Below are positions 46,881 to 56,132 of a stretch of DNA of 64,000 nt, in pieces. The DNA comes from Parabacteroides chongii (GTDB lineage Bacteria; Bacteroidota; Bacteroidia; Bacteroidales; Tannerellaceae). The position numbers were made by a program, and so were the translations under genes. Position 1 is the stretch's first letter. Each line of letters starts with the position of its first letter. The notes beneath the pieces are model-generated. The model was not told the DNA's origin. It saw nothing but the letters and a program-made list of their open reading frames with translations, and did not search any database. The DNA is taken from positions 156,501-220,500 of the forward strand of contig NZ_CP120849.1 of NCBI RefSeq assembly GCF_029581355.1, written 5' to 3'.

Positions 46881-46943
46881 AGTACCAAATCGTCAATATT
46901 TGAGTCCACCCATTGCAGAACTATCAACGGATTGATACATTTG
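46860..46943 (+). promoter_or_regulatory. Direct-repeat operator and promoter of the GLUG gene pair
   Basis: A weak distal copy (TGTTTCATAAAGTCC, 46860) and a strong proximal copy AGTACCAAATCGTCA (46881) are 21 bp apart. TACATTTG at 46936-46943 is a -7 box 52 bp after the proximal ACCA, and the ATG at 46972 follows 28 bp later. Confidence 0.65.
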
Positions 46944-46971
46944 CCACTTAAACAATCATAATCAAGGCACA

Positions 46972-49770
46972 ATGAAGAATCGGACACAACCGGGATGGCT
47001 ATGGCTGTTCCTATGCTTTCTCCTATATATGGGAACTGCATGTCAAGACAAAAATGAAGCAGAAGATGAACAACTTACCAGTGGGTCTTACTATGACGGA
47101 GAGCTGCGATTCGTAGATTTCCACAGGAAGATGGCACCGGGAGCCTATGAATGTTACTTCACCAACCAGGAAGATAAATCAGAACTGGTAGTAGCTGCTA
47201 TAGTCTATTCCGAAGAAGGGGAAGTGGTCTTTATCCCCGAGTCGCCTGTACGTACCGGCGATTATTACTTCAACCGAGCCGTATTGGTAAAAAGCGACTT
47301 GCCGGCTAATGAAACGGAAATTGGATTTGATGTTCCCCTGGGATGCCAGGTTAGTATAACCAATGAATCCTGCATCCTCAAGGAAGAGACGGTAGATGAA
47401 AACCTGGAATGTTTTGGTTCAGGGACAAAAGATGATCCTTACCGTATATCTTCTTATGTGCATTTGGAGAACCTGATGACTATGATCAACTCCACAGAGG
47501 AAAATAATAAGAAGTATGGTGATAAATACTATATACAAACAGCCAACCTCTCGTTGAAGGTGCCTTGTGCCAACCTCAACAACGGCTGGAACTCGATCGG
47601 TAACCATATCACCCGACCTTTTGCCGGGCATTATGACGGGCAGGGTTACAAGATTAAGAATATGACGGTCAAACGTACGGGCGACATCGTGCCCCAGCCG
47701 GCCGGATTGTTCGGCATCATCATCAACAGCAGTATCTGTAATGTGAAGTTGGAAAGCTCGACGATCGAAAGCGATTTTGCCGTAGCAGGTATGCTGGTCG
47801 GTGCCGTAGTGTCGACAGGCGATATGCGCCTGACCTCCGGACTGAGAAACTGTAGCGTATCGAAAGATTGTAAGATACAGGCACCTTACCTGGTAGGCGG
47901 ACTAGTAGGCGGTGTCAACCAAAATGCGCGTTTGGTAATGAGCGAGTGCACGAACAATATGCCGGTATCAGCGGCTCACCAGGGAGTAGGCGGGCTGGTC
48001 GGAGCCGCATTCTTTGCCTCTTCCGTTACACTCGACGGTTGTTCCAATACGGCAGCCATCAGTGGAACTTCAGGAATCGTTGGCGGACTGGTCGGATCGG
48101 CTGACACACTTCTGATCAATGACTGTAAAAACTCAGGAAAGATAACCGGCGGATACAGCTCTATCGGCACCGGCGGACTGGTCGGCGGCGGTCTGAATGT
48201 CATAACGAGTTTCAGTGAAAACCGAGGTATTGTAGAAGGCGATCGCGAGGTAGGAGGCATTATCGGCTCGACCGCTCGTAACTCATCGCAAAAGGTATAT
48301 GGCGACACGCATATCTATGCGTCCGGTAATTATGGAACGATAACAGGGAACAGCGAAGTTGGAGGTCTGGCGGGAGCCGCCCAGATATTGATTTCAGGCA
48401 GTTACAACTTTGCAACCGTACAGGCGTCTCAAAAGAATGTCGGCGGACTGGCAGGACTGGGTCCGATGGCAATCATCATCGGTTCGAGTAACGATGGCGA
48501 TGTTACATGCTCCGGATCGGACAAAGATGGTTTTACGGGAGGTGTACTGGGTTCAGCTCAAGACTACGTGATTACCGGTTCCAACAACTTCGGGACTGTC
48601 AGCAACCCCAACGGAAAAGGTACGGTTGGCGGTATCCTGGGCGGATGCGACCTGCTGGGTATCGTTTCTTATTGCGGTAACTTCGGGACCATCAAGGCGA
48701 AGGAAGGTTCGGCTGGTGGTATTATCGGTCGCGCCGGTAAACCGAAGAATATGACAGACAAGATGATTGCAGACATGGTACTGGGTACAGCCTTAAGCGT
48801 GGCTTCCATAGGCATGTCGGCCTCTGAAATACCCGGCGAAACCGGTAAAAAGAAAAAAACAGCCAAGATGGAAGCCCAAAGTTTGCGGATAGGCAATGCC
48901 AGCAAAGTACTCAACACTTTTGTCTCGGTCAACGACCTGAGTTGGACGATCGCCAATGGCGTCATGAAAGAAGCCGACCTCTCACCGGAAGCATTAAAGC
49001 AGTTGGAATATAAATCAAGTCAAGCACTCGAAAACCACCACTACAGCAGGATACAGACCATGCAGTTGGGACGAAGCGAAACGTTGAATCTCTTCAATAC
49101 CATGGAACAACAACAGAGGCAACAAAAAGACTTCCTCACACGCATCAGCGGCGAAAAAAGCCCATACCAGGATAATCTGAACGAATGGCGTAATGATGTG
49201 GAAGACAAGATGCACAGCCGTGAAGAAATGCGCGAAGTGGCAGGACATGTCGGTGAAACGATCGCTTTCATCGGTGATATCATCGGATTCTGCAAGGTAC
49301 CCAACCCGGTAAGCATAGTAATGACCGCTATAGTAGCCATCTACAACCTAGTGATGAACTTGACGGACTATAGCTACAACCGCGTCGGCATCCTCCAGTC
49401 ATACAATTACGGTGAAGTGCAGGGAGGAGACAGTTACTACTCAGGAGGTATCGCCGGCGAGTTGCACGACTACGCCCGTATCCTCGATGCAGCAAACTTG
49501 GGTACGATCAAAGGGAAACAGGCCGGAAGCCTCTTCGGCAAAGGAGGACACCTCCCTGCCGTAGAACATTCCGTCAATCTACAAACACAGAGTATCCCTT
49601 TCTATAAAGAATGTATCTTCCATGACACGGTAAAGAACAACCTCGACATCTCCGGCAACGACAAAGAATTGAACACTCAAAACACATACAATATGCTTGA
49701 CTTCAATAATCGTTGGACCTGGAACACCAGCGTCCGACTGCCCCTCTTAAACAGATCGCAGTTCGAATAA
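46972..49770 (+). CDS. GLUG-repeat surface lipoprotein with internal helical insertion
   Basis: 932 aa. Lipobox GTAC (Cys24) and a short Asp/Glu-rich linker; a beta domain (about 40-140); then the hallmark GSGTKDDPYRISSYVHLENL, leading to a beta-helix of GLUG-type units with VGGLVG, GGLVGAA, GGLVGSA, GGIIGS and GGLAGAA repeats to about residue 590. Residues about 590-800 are different: helical, with two hydrophobic stretches (MIADMVLGTALSVASIGMSA; IGDIIGFCKVPNPVSIVMTA...). After this GLUG units resume (YSGGIAGELHD). GLUG proteins are surface adhesins or enzymes' scaffolds in Bacteroidetes. It is the first gene after the 46860 operator, and a second GLUG gene follows. Confidence 0.85.
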   Translation: MKNRTQPGWLWLFLCFLLYMGTACQDKNEAEDEQLTSGSYYDGELRFVDFHRKMAPGAYECYFTNQEDKSELVVAAIVYSEEGEVVFIPESPVRTGDYYFNRAVLVKSDLPANETEIGFDVPLGCQVSITNESCILKEETVDENLECFGSGTKDDPYRISSYVHLENLMTMINSTEENNKKYGDKYYIQTANLSLKVPCANLNNGWNSIGNHITRPFAGHYDGQGYKIKNMTVKRTGDIVPQPAGLFGIIINSSICNVKLESSTIESDFAVAGMLVGAVVSTGDMRLTSGLRNCSVSKDCKIQAPYLVGGLVGGVNQNARLVMSECTNNMPVSAAHQGVGGLVGAAFFASSVTLDGCSNTAAISGTSGIVGGLVGSADTLLINDCKNSGKITGGYSSIGTGGLVGGGLNVITSFSENRGIVEGDREVGGIIGSTARNSSQKVYGDTHIYASGNYGTITGNSEVGGLAGAAQILISGSYNFATVQASQKNVGGLAGLGPMAIIIGSSNDGDVTCSGSDKDGFTGGVLGSAQDYVITGSNNFGTVSNPNGKGTVGGILGGCDLLGIVSYCGNFGTIKAKEGSAGGIIGRAGKPKNMTDKMIADMVLGTALSVASIGMSASEIPGETGKKKKTAKMEAQSLRIGNASKVLNTFVSVNDLSWTIANGVMKEADLSPEALKQLEYKSSQALENHHYSRIQTMQLGRSETLNLFNTMEQQQRQQKDFLTRISGEKSPYQDNLNEWRNDVEDKMHSREEMREVAGHVGETIAFIGDIIGFCKVPNPVSIVMTAIVAIYNLVMNLTDYSYNRVGILQSYNYGEVQGGDSYYSGGIAGELHDYARILDAANLGTIKGKQAGSLFGKGGHLPAVEHSVNLQTQSIPFYKECIFHDTVKNNLDISGNDKELNTQNTYNMLDFNNRWTWNTSVRLPLLNRSQFE

Positions 49771-49815
49771 ACGGAGAAAATAACAAATGTTCAACCCATA
49801 AACAGTCTATCAAAT

Positions 49816-52800
49816 ATGAAAGTAATCAATAGCAATATAGAGAAACTTCTCACCTTTACCCTCCTTTCAGGATGCCTGCTATTAAGCGGATGCAGCAAGG
49901 ACGACGACGATACGGATATCCCCGGCCAACCGAACGAAAAAACGAGATCGTGCTGACCCGCAATGTATCCGCCTCCATCCCACTCTTCTCGGCAACCAGT
50001 GCGACACCTCCGGGCGACTGGCTGTTCTGCCTGGCTGACGAGGATGACAACGAGTATCTGATTCCCGGATCGGCCGGTGAAAAAAAAGACGGTACCTACC
50101 TTCACCTGGATTTTTCAGAAGGCGACAAATGCATCACCTATACCGTCAAGTACGTCACCAATCCGGAACAGACGGAAAGCTATGATCTGGGGTTCACTAT
50201 CACACTGGATGCCAGCGGAACCATCACTTGTGAAGATGTATGGGACGAAGATCTGGAACTGTTCGGTAAAGGAACCAAAGAGTGGCCCTATAAGATCAGT
50301 TCGCTGAAAGACATAGCGACAATCTCCGGTTTCTGTGATGATACGAAATGGGAAGACACCTGGTTTATCCAGATATGTGACATCAAATGTGACGAAGGCA
50401 TAAACAAAACATATAATGAGAAGAACGGAGGGATCAAACCGATCGGGTTCTCATCTTCTTTCAAAGGGCATTACAACGGGAAAGGTTACACGATCAACAA
50501 ACTCAAGTTCATCGCTTCCGGCACGACAGACAATATCGGAATGTTCAGTGTAATCGACGGCAACGCAACAATCGACAGTCTACGGATAGATGCGGTCACT
50601 ATAGAGAAAGCACATGAGAATATAGCTGCCCTGGTCGCTGTAATGCGAGGCAATGCTTCTGTTACAAACTGCTCCGTCACAAATGGCAGGATCAGTGGCA
50701 TTAAGAATGTCGGCGGACTGATCGGACGGATGGAAAGCGGCACTGTGACTAACTGTGAGAGTGACGATTGCGATGTGATGTCGAACATGCAGAACAACCC
50801 TTACACCGACTGTATCGGCGGTATGATCGGAGCCGTACAAGTATCCCAGGGAGCAACGATACATATAAAAGATATCCGAAGCAATTCCAAAGTTATTGGG
50901 AATGAGAATATAGGAGGTGTGATCGGCTTCATCAGTTCCTCCGATGCTTCCTATTCACTGACGTTGGAAAATCTGGCGATGGGACTGATGAATATAACCG
51001 GAGAAAGAAGCGTTGGCGGTATCATCGGCGGATGTACCCTGCCACTCACATTGAAGAATTCAAGTAACCGCTCGGTCATCGATACACAAGGAAACGACCG
51101 AAGGGATTTCGGAGGTATCGTGGGAGCCATCTCCACCACAGGGGCTGTCCTTCTCGATAATTGCCAGTCGGGTAAAAACAAAGCAGGTACCCAACCCGAC
51201 CCATCGCAGAAATATATAGACGGCGGATCGCATACGGGAGGGCTGATCGGCTACGTACGTGCCGGACAAGGTGTCAAGCTAATCAACTGCAGTCTCACTT
51301 CCAACACGTATGGCTTCGACCAGGTAGGCGGTCTGATCGGTCTCTGTGCATCTGAAGTAACCATTGAAAACTGCAGGAATGAAGGCGGTAATATTCAGGC
51401 ATTGGGCATGTGTGCCGGTGGATTGATCGGGCAGGCTACCGAAAGCGTCAGCTTCAACAGCAGCTGTGTGAACCAAGGGAACGTAACGGCTACCGACAGC
51501 TATGCCGGCGGCTTCATCGGACAGGCTAGCAAGATCAAGTTGTCAGGCGGACGTAGCCAGGCAAACGTGACAGCCGGTAAGAAATACAGTGGCGGATACA
51601 TCGGGTATGCAGCTGACCTGACGGCCCAACTAATTGACCAGCCCACCATTGCCGGTACCGTATCCGGCAACGAGGCGATAGGCGGACTGACCGGATATGC
51701 TGTCAAGGCCTCGGTGAGCGACGTAAAACTAGGGTATATCGTAGGAGAAGCGGCTGCGACGACTAAATATACGGGTGGTCTGATTGGTTTGCTCGACAAT
51801 GGCGAATTCAGTCAATGTACCTTCACCGGTTCCGTACAGGGAGGCGAAAAGACAGGCGGCATCGTCGGTTATCAGAAAGGGGGCAAAATCGAGAACTGTA
51901 CAACCCGTTCGGAAAACCGCATACTCTGTAACGAAACTGGAGAAGTAGGTGGCATAGCCGGCAGCATCACCCATACGTCCATCACCAGATGCAATAACTA
52001 TACGACCGTGACCAATACCCAACAAGCACACCTGACAGGCGGTATTGTCGGTTACGTAGACAAGCAGCCGGACGACCTGCAGATAAGCGGCTGTAACAAT
52101 CACGCATTAGTAACCGGCGGCGACCAGACAGGCGGTATCATCGGAGGCCACCGCAGCGACAAAGACTCGAATATCCAGGTTGCCAACTGTCATAATACCG
52201 CGAATATAACCGGAAAAGACGAGGTGGGTGGTATCGTCGGCAGCCTCATCCAAGGACAGATTTACCGCTGTTCCAACAAGGCAACCATCACCGGAACCCG
52301 TAGTGCAGGCGGTATTTCCGGTTGTATATACGGTACGGAATCTTATTATCCCAACGGACTCGTCAACGAATGTTTCAACACCGGGCGGATAGATGCGCCG
52401 GATAAAGTGGGTGGGATTGTCGGACGCTTCTTTGGCTGGAGCCATGCCACGGTTAAAAATTCGTATAACAAGGGAGAAATCGGACACGACGGATCCACAA
52501 GTTGTGCCGGCATCGTCGGATGTATCGATAACAATGCATACAGTCGTATCGAATACTGCTACAGCGGCGGGACACAGCGTACCGGCTGGGGTATTGCCGG
52601 ACGCTATTTCACGATGGTAGGTTCGGAAGTGACCTTCGTTAAATGCCATTACTCAAAGGAAAGTGCCACCACCGACAAGCTGGATAACTCGGACTGCACG
52701 AAAAACTCCAATGCCGGCCTGGGTACGCAAAGTAACTTCAAAGGCTGGGATTTCACCAGCACATGGGTGATGAAGTCGATGCCTGAGCTTCAAGAAAATA

Positions 52801-52817
52801 GGGAGACGAATCAGTAA
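49816..52817 (+). CDS. Second GLUG-repeat surface lipoprotein, frameshifted near its 5' end
   Basis: From the ATG at 49816 the frame gives a good lipoprotein signal (LLSGCLLLSGCSKDDDD, Cys26) and ends at TGA 49954. The remaining protein continues in another frame (open from 49872) with EIVLTRNVSASIPLFSATS, then the GKGTKEWPYKISSLKDIATI entry motif and some twenty GLUG units (GGLIG, GGIIGG, GGIVG, GGFIGQA). Adding one A to the run of six at 49937-49942 joins both frames as ...QPNEKNEIVLTRN..., giving about 1000 aa. So the gene is intact apart from one base: sequencing error, off-state of slippage, or a fresh mutation. It follows the first GLUG gene by 45 nt. Confidence 0.82.
49937..49942 (+). 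other. Poly-A tract at the frameshift point
   Basis: Six A between codons for Pro-Asn-Glu and the start of the surface-exposed region. Seven A would restore the reading frame across the whole GLUG protein. Confidence 0.8.
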
Positions 52818-52837
52818 TTAACAGAAAGACTAATAGT

Positions 52838-54379
52838 ATGAAAGACTGTATCACGAAGAATATGATCCGGGAAGAAGCCAACCGTTGCTGGATGTGTCAT
52901 GCTCCGGTTTGCTCTGCTGCCTGCAAAAGCAAAATGCAACCGGCACGCATGCTCCGCTCCCTTCGTCTGGAGAATGAAGCCGGTGCCACCCGTCATGCCC
53001 GGCAGATGGAGGGCTGCCTGACTTGCACGGCCCGTGCCTGCGAAAAAGCCTGCCTGCGCGGACGTAACGGGCAAGCGGTGAAGATACACGATATATTCAG
53101 TTACCTGTATAAACAGGGAGAGAGTTCATCCGAACAAAAAGCGACCGACTCTCTTCCTACCGGAAAACACTCTCTGCCCGATCTGTCTCTCGACTTCTGC
53201 GGTATCCGCTGTGAGAATCCGTTTATTCTCGCCTCCTCCCCAATAGCACACAACTACGAAATGTGTGCCCGTGCGCTCGATGCAGGCTGGAGCGGTATCT
53301 GTTTCAAAACCATATCCTATTATCCGGTGGAAGAAGTTTCACCACGCTTCGACCAGGTGCAACAGGGAGGAGTCCCTTTTATCGGCTTCAAAAATATGGA
53401 ACAACTGTCGGAAGCACCAATCCGCACAAACTTCGACATACTCTATCGTTTAAAGCAGCACTATCCCGACAAACTGATCATCTCATCCATCATGGGACGG
53501 ACGGAAGAAGAATGGACTCACCTGGCTCATTTCTCCACATTGGCCGGAGCGGATATCATAGAGTGTAACTTTTCCTGTCCTCAAATGACCAGCGAAGGGA
53601 TGGGATGCGACGTGGGGCAAAACCCGTCGCTGGTACGCAGCTTCACAGCCGCCGCCTGTCGGGGAACAGATTTACCCGTGATCGCCAAAATGACACCCAA
53701 TCTGACTCATATCGTACCGGTAGCCCGGGCCGCCTGCGAAGGTGGAGCAACCGGTATTGCCGCGATTAACACGATCAAAAGTATTACCCGTATCGATGAA
53801 GAGGCGATGACCGCCTTACCCGTTATCAATGGAAAAAGCAGTGTGTCGGGTTATTCAGGAAAAGCAATACGCCCTATCGCCCTCCGCTTTATACACGAAC
53901 TTGCGTCCGACCCAATTATCGGACAAGCACCTTTAAGCGGGATCGGAGGAATCGAAACATGGCGCGATGCGCTCGATTTTCTGTTACTGGGCTGCACGAA
54001 CCTTCAAATATGTACTTCGGTCATGCAATACGGCTATCGTATCATAGACGACCTGCGTGAAGGATTGCAACTCTACATGCAACGGAAAGGCTATACCAAC
54101 CTGTCACAACTGATCGGGCTGGCGGTATCGAACATCGTACCACCCGAATCGCTCGACCGCACGACAATCTGCCGTCCCGTGATCGACCGGGAACTTTGCA
54201 TTGGTTGCGGCCGATGCTACATTTCCTGCCAGGACGGAGGACACCAGGCGATCGTTTTTCCTCCCTCCCGCCGTCCGGCTATCGATGAAGCACAATGTGT
54301 AGGTTGTTTATTATGTAGCTTGGTCTGCCCTACAGGAGCCATCCGACAGGGAGAGCGAATAGGGAAAGTTCATTCATAA
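52838..54379 (+). CDS. PreA-like dihydropyrimidine dehydrogenase with N-terminal Fe-S domain
   Basis: 513 aa. N-terminal 85 residues have eight or more Cys in the Fer4_20/GltD-like pattern (CWMCHAPVCSAACKSK; CLTCTARACEKACLRG), as in the start of PreT. A dihydroorotate-dehydrogenase-like FMN barrel follows (about 110-420; NPFILASSPIAHNYEM, ECNFSCPQMTSEGMGCDVGQ, AKMTPNLTHIV, GIGGIETWRDALDFLLLG), then two [4Fe-4S] motifs (CIGCGRCYISC; CVGCLLCSLVC). It reduces uracil or thymine in related enzymes. The FAD/NAD(P)H domains of PreT are absent and no preT gene is nearby, so the electron donor is unknown. It follows the GLUG gene by 20 nt. Confidence 0.85.
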   Translation: MKDCITKNMIREEANRCWMCHAPVCSAACKSKMQPARMLRSLRLENEAGATRHARQMEGCLTCTARACEKACLRGRNGQAVKIHDIFSYLYKQGESSSEQKATDSLPTGKHSLPDLSLDFCGIRCENPFILASSPIAHNYEMCARALDAGWSGICFKTISYYPVEEVSPRFDQVQQGGVPFIGFKNMEQLSEAPIRTNFDILYRLKQHYPDKLIISSIMGRTEEEWTHLAHFSTLAGADIIECNFSCPQMTSEGMGCDVGQNPSLVRSFTAAACRGTDLPVIAKMTPNLTHIVPVARAACEGGATGIAAINTIKSITRIDEEAMTALPVINGKSSVSGYSGKAIRPIALRFIHELASDPIIGQAPLSGIGGIETWRDALDFLLLGCTNLQICTSVMQYGYRIIDDLREGLQLYMQRKGYTNLSQLIGLAVSNIVPPESLDRTTICRPVIDRELCIGCGRCYISCQDGGHQAIVFPPSRRPAIDEAQCVGCLLCSLVCPTGAIRQGERIGKVHS

Positions 54380-54426
54380 CAGTTACATTCTCTTCCCGAA
54401 ATAGGTATAAATCCGTCACGAGTCGC

Positions 54427-54434
54427 TATCTTTG
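54427..54434 (+). promoter_or_regulatory. Bacteroidetes -7 box upstream of argF'
   Basis: TATCTTTG fits TAnnTTTG, 26 bp before the ATG at 54461. Confidence 0.5.
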
Positions 54435-54460
54435 TCCGGTCAAACAATAACGCGACAATT

Positions 54461-55414
54461 ATGAGACATTTCACTTGTGTACAGGATTTAGGCGACCTGA
54501 AGCAGGCGCTTAACGAAGCTTTCGAGATCAAGAAAGACCGCTTTCAGTTCACAGAACTTGGCAAGAACAAGACGCTGTTAATGATATTCTTCAACTCCAG
54601 TCTGCGTACGCGCCTCTCTACCCAGAAGGCTGCGATGAACCTGGGGATGAACACGATGGTTCTCGACGTGAACCAGGGAGCATGGAAACTGGAAACCGAA
54701 CGCGGCGTCATCATGGATGGAGACAAACCGGAACACCTGCTGGAAGCTATTCCGGTCATGGGTTGCTACTGCGACATCATCGGTGTACGTTCTTTCGCCC
54801 GCTTCGAAAACAAGGAAGACGATTACAACGAAAAGATCATCTCTGAATTTATCAAGTATTCCGGTCGTCCGGTATTCAGTATGGAAGCGGCTACCCGCCA
54901 TCCGCTACAAAGTTTCGCCGACCTGATCACAATCGAGGAATATAAGAAAACAGCCCGTCCAAAGGTGGTTATGACCTGGGCCCCGCATCCAAAATCTCTT
55001 CCGCAGGCAGTTCCCAACAGTTTTGCCGAATGGATGAATGCCACGGATTATGAATTTGTGATTACTCATCCGGAGGGCTATGAACTGGATCCTAAATTCG
55101 TAGGTAATGCCCGTGTGGAATACGATCAGAAGAAAGCCTTCGAAGGTGCAGACTTTATCTATGCCAAAAACTGGGCCGCTTATACCGATCCGAACTACGG
55201 CCAGGTATTAAGCAAAGATCGCGCCTGGACTGTCGATACGGAAAAGATGGCGTTAACCAACAATGCTTATTTCATGCACTGTCTGCCGGTTCGCCGTAAC
55301 ATGATCGTTACCGACGACGTGATCGAAAGCCCGCAAAGCATCGTGATCCCGGAAGCCGCCAATCGTGAAATTTCGGCACAGACGGTACTGAAAAAGATAT
55401 TGATGGGATTATAA
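54461..55414 (+). CDS. argF': N-succinylornithine carbamoyltransferase
   Basis: 317 aa. Transcarbamylase fold: the carbamoyl-phosphate loop is SSLRTRLSTQKAAMNLGM, then MEAATRHPLQSFADL, and the C-terminal MHCLPVRRNMIVTDDV. The missing usual ornithine motif and the Pro in GDKPEHLLEAIPVMG fit the Bacteroides N-succinylornithine enzyme rather than anabolic OTCase or the acetylornithine type. It acts in arginine synthesis through succinylated intermediates. In relatives it stands right behind proA; here the accessory island lies between them. A noncoding MITE-like element follows. Confidence 0.93.
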   Translation: MRHFTCVQDLGDLKQALNEAFEIKKDRFQFTELGKNKTLLMIFFNSSLRTRLSTQKAAMNLGMNTMVLDVNQGAWKLETERGVIMDGDKPEHLLEAIPVMGCYCDIIGVRSFARFENKEDDYNEKIISEFIKYSGRPVFSMEAATRHPLQSFADLITIEEYKKTARPKVVMTWAPHPKSLPQAVPNSFAEWMNATDYEFVITHPEGYELDPKFVGNARVEYDQKKAFEGADFIYAKNWAAYTDPNYGQVLSKDRAWTVDTEKMALTNNAYFMHCLPVRRNMIVTDDVIESPQSIVIPEAANREISAQTVLKKILMGL

Positions 55415-55448
55415 TATCTATGGTTCTACCAGACTCATTTTCAATATC

Positions 55449-55983
55449 AACTATCATACCATCATAAACCGACACAAACATCACTTATACAACATGTTAG
55501 ACTATGACAGTTACTATTTTGAACCATCATTAATCTATCATAGAACTATCATAACCTGCGATAAAAACAGGAAATATACTGCCTTTTTTCACTAAGTATA
55601 TTACTAAAACTCAAGAAGATAAGGAATAAAGATGTTTACCACCCGGGTCTCGAAGACCTCGACACCCGGGTGTGAGTATCGTCGGGACCCGGGTATAAAA
55701 CCGATCAATACGGGCATGTCGGCAACAAAAAGTAAGCATTCCCACGAAGTTAAGTCATAGTTTTCTGAAAAAAAGGTAGGCAGGAAACGATTAAATTGAG
55801 CGATACCTATCGGTTACAGCCCCTTTTTAACGGATAAAGCAGTTCTATTTTCGTTCAAAAAAGAGGTAAATGAGGGTTTATGATAGTTCTATGATAGATG
55901 AATGATAGTTCAAAACGTCAACTATCATAGCCATACACATTGATATACATGCTATACGAGCGAATAATGATAGTATGATAGTA
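55449..55983. mobile_element. MITE-like element with long imperfect terminal inverted repeats
   Basis: The left arm (55449-55556) and the right arm (55875-55983) are inverted copies of about 108 bp at roughly 70-75% identity by eye; the inner 36 bp (GAACCATCATTAATCTATCA... against the complement near 55875-55911) match almost perfectly. ATCATAG/CTATGAT words recur in both arms. No reading frame codes for a transposase. The centre holds a 23-bp minisatellite. No clear target duplication was found. Confidence 0.7.
55641..55717. repeat. 23-bp-period minisatellite inside the MITE-like element
   Basis: The palindrome ACCCGGGT occurs at 55641, 55664 and 55687, exactly 23 bp apart, with a degraded fourth unit (ACGGGCAT) at 55710. 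GC-rich units within AT-rich arms. Confidence 0.85.
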
Positions 55984-56132
55984 TATTTTAAATTATTTCA
56001 ATAGGATAAGAAACACTCAAAGTAAGAGCTACTACCGAACTTCCATAAACCTCTTTATTATGACGCCTTACCTTCAAACTTATCTGTTTATGAATTGTTT
56101 TATAATAAAAAGAATTCATAAACAATAACATC

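Larger units (their letters stand above)
55415..56132. other. Intergenic region, mostly a MITE-like element
   Basis: About 718 bp without a gene between argF' and the NADH dehydrogenase gene. All but the ends is taken up by the inverted-repeat element at 55449-55983; the last 150 bp should hold the promoter of the dehydrogenase. Confidence 0.7.

Noticed and set aside
34849..54460. Prophage or integrative element
   Set aside because: No integrase, structural, mobilisation or conjugation genes and no attachment repeats found.
55521..55911. Invertible promoter segment of the Bacteroides type
   Set aside because: Arms are long and imperfect, no invertase gene is near, and no promoter facing out was evident between the arms; a MITE-like element fits better, though inversion is not excluded.
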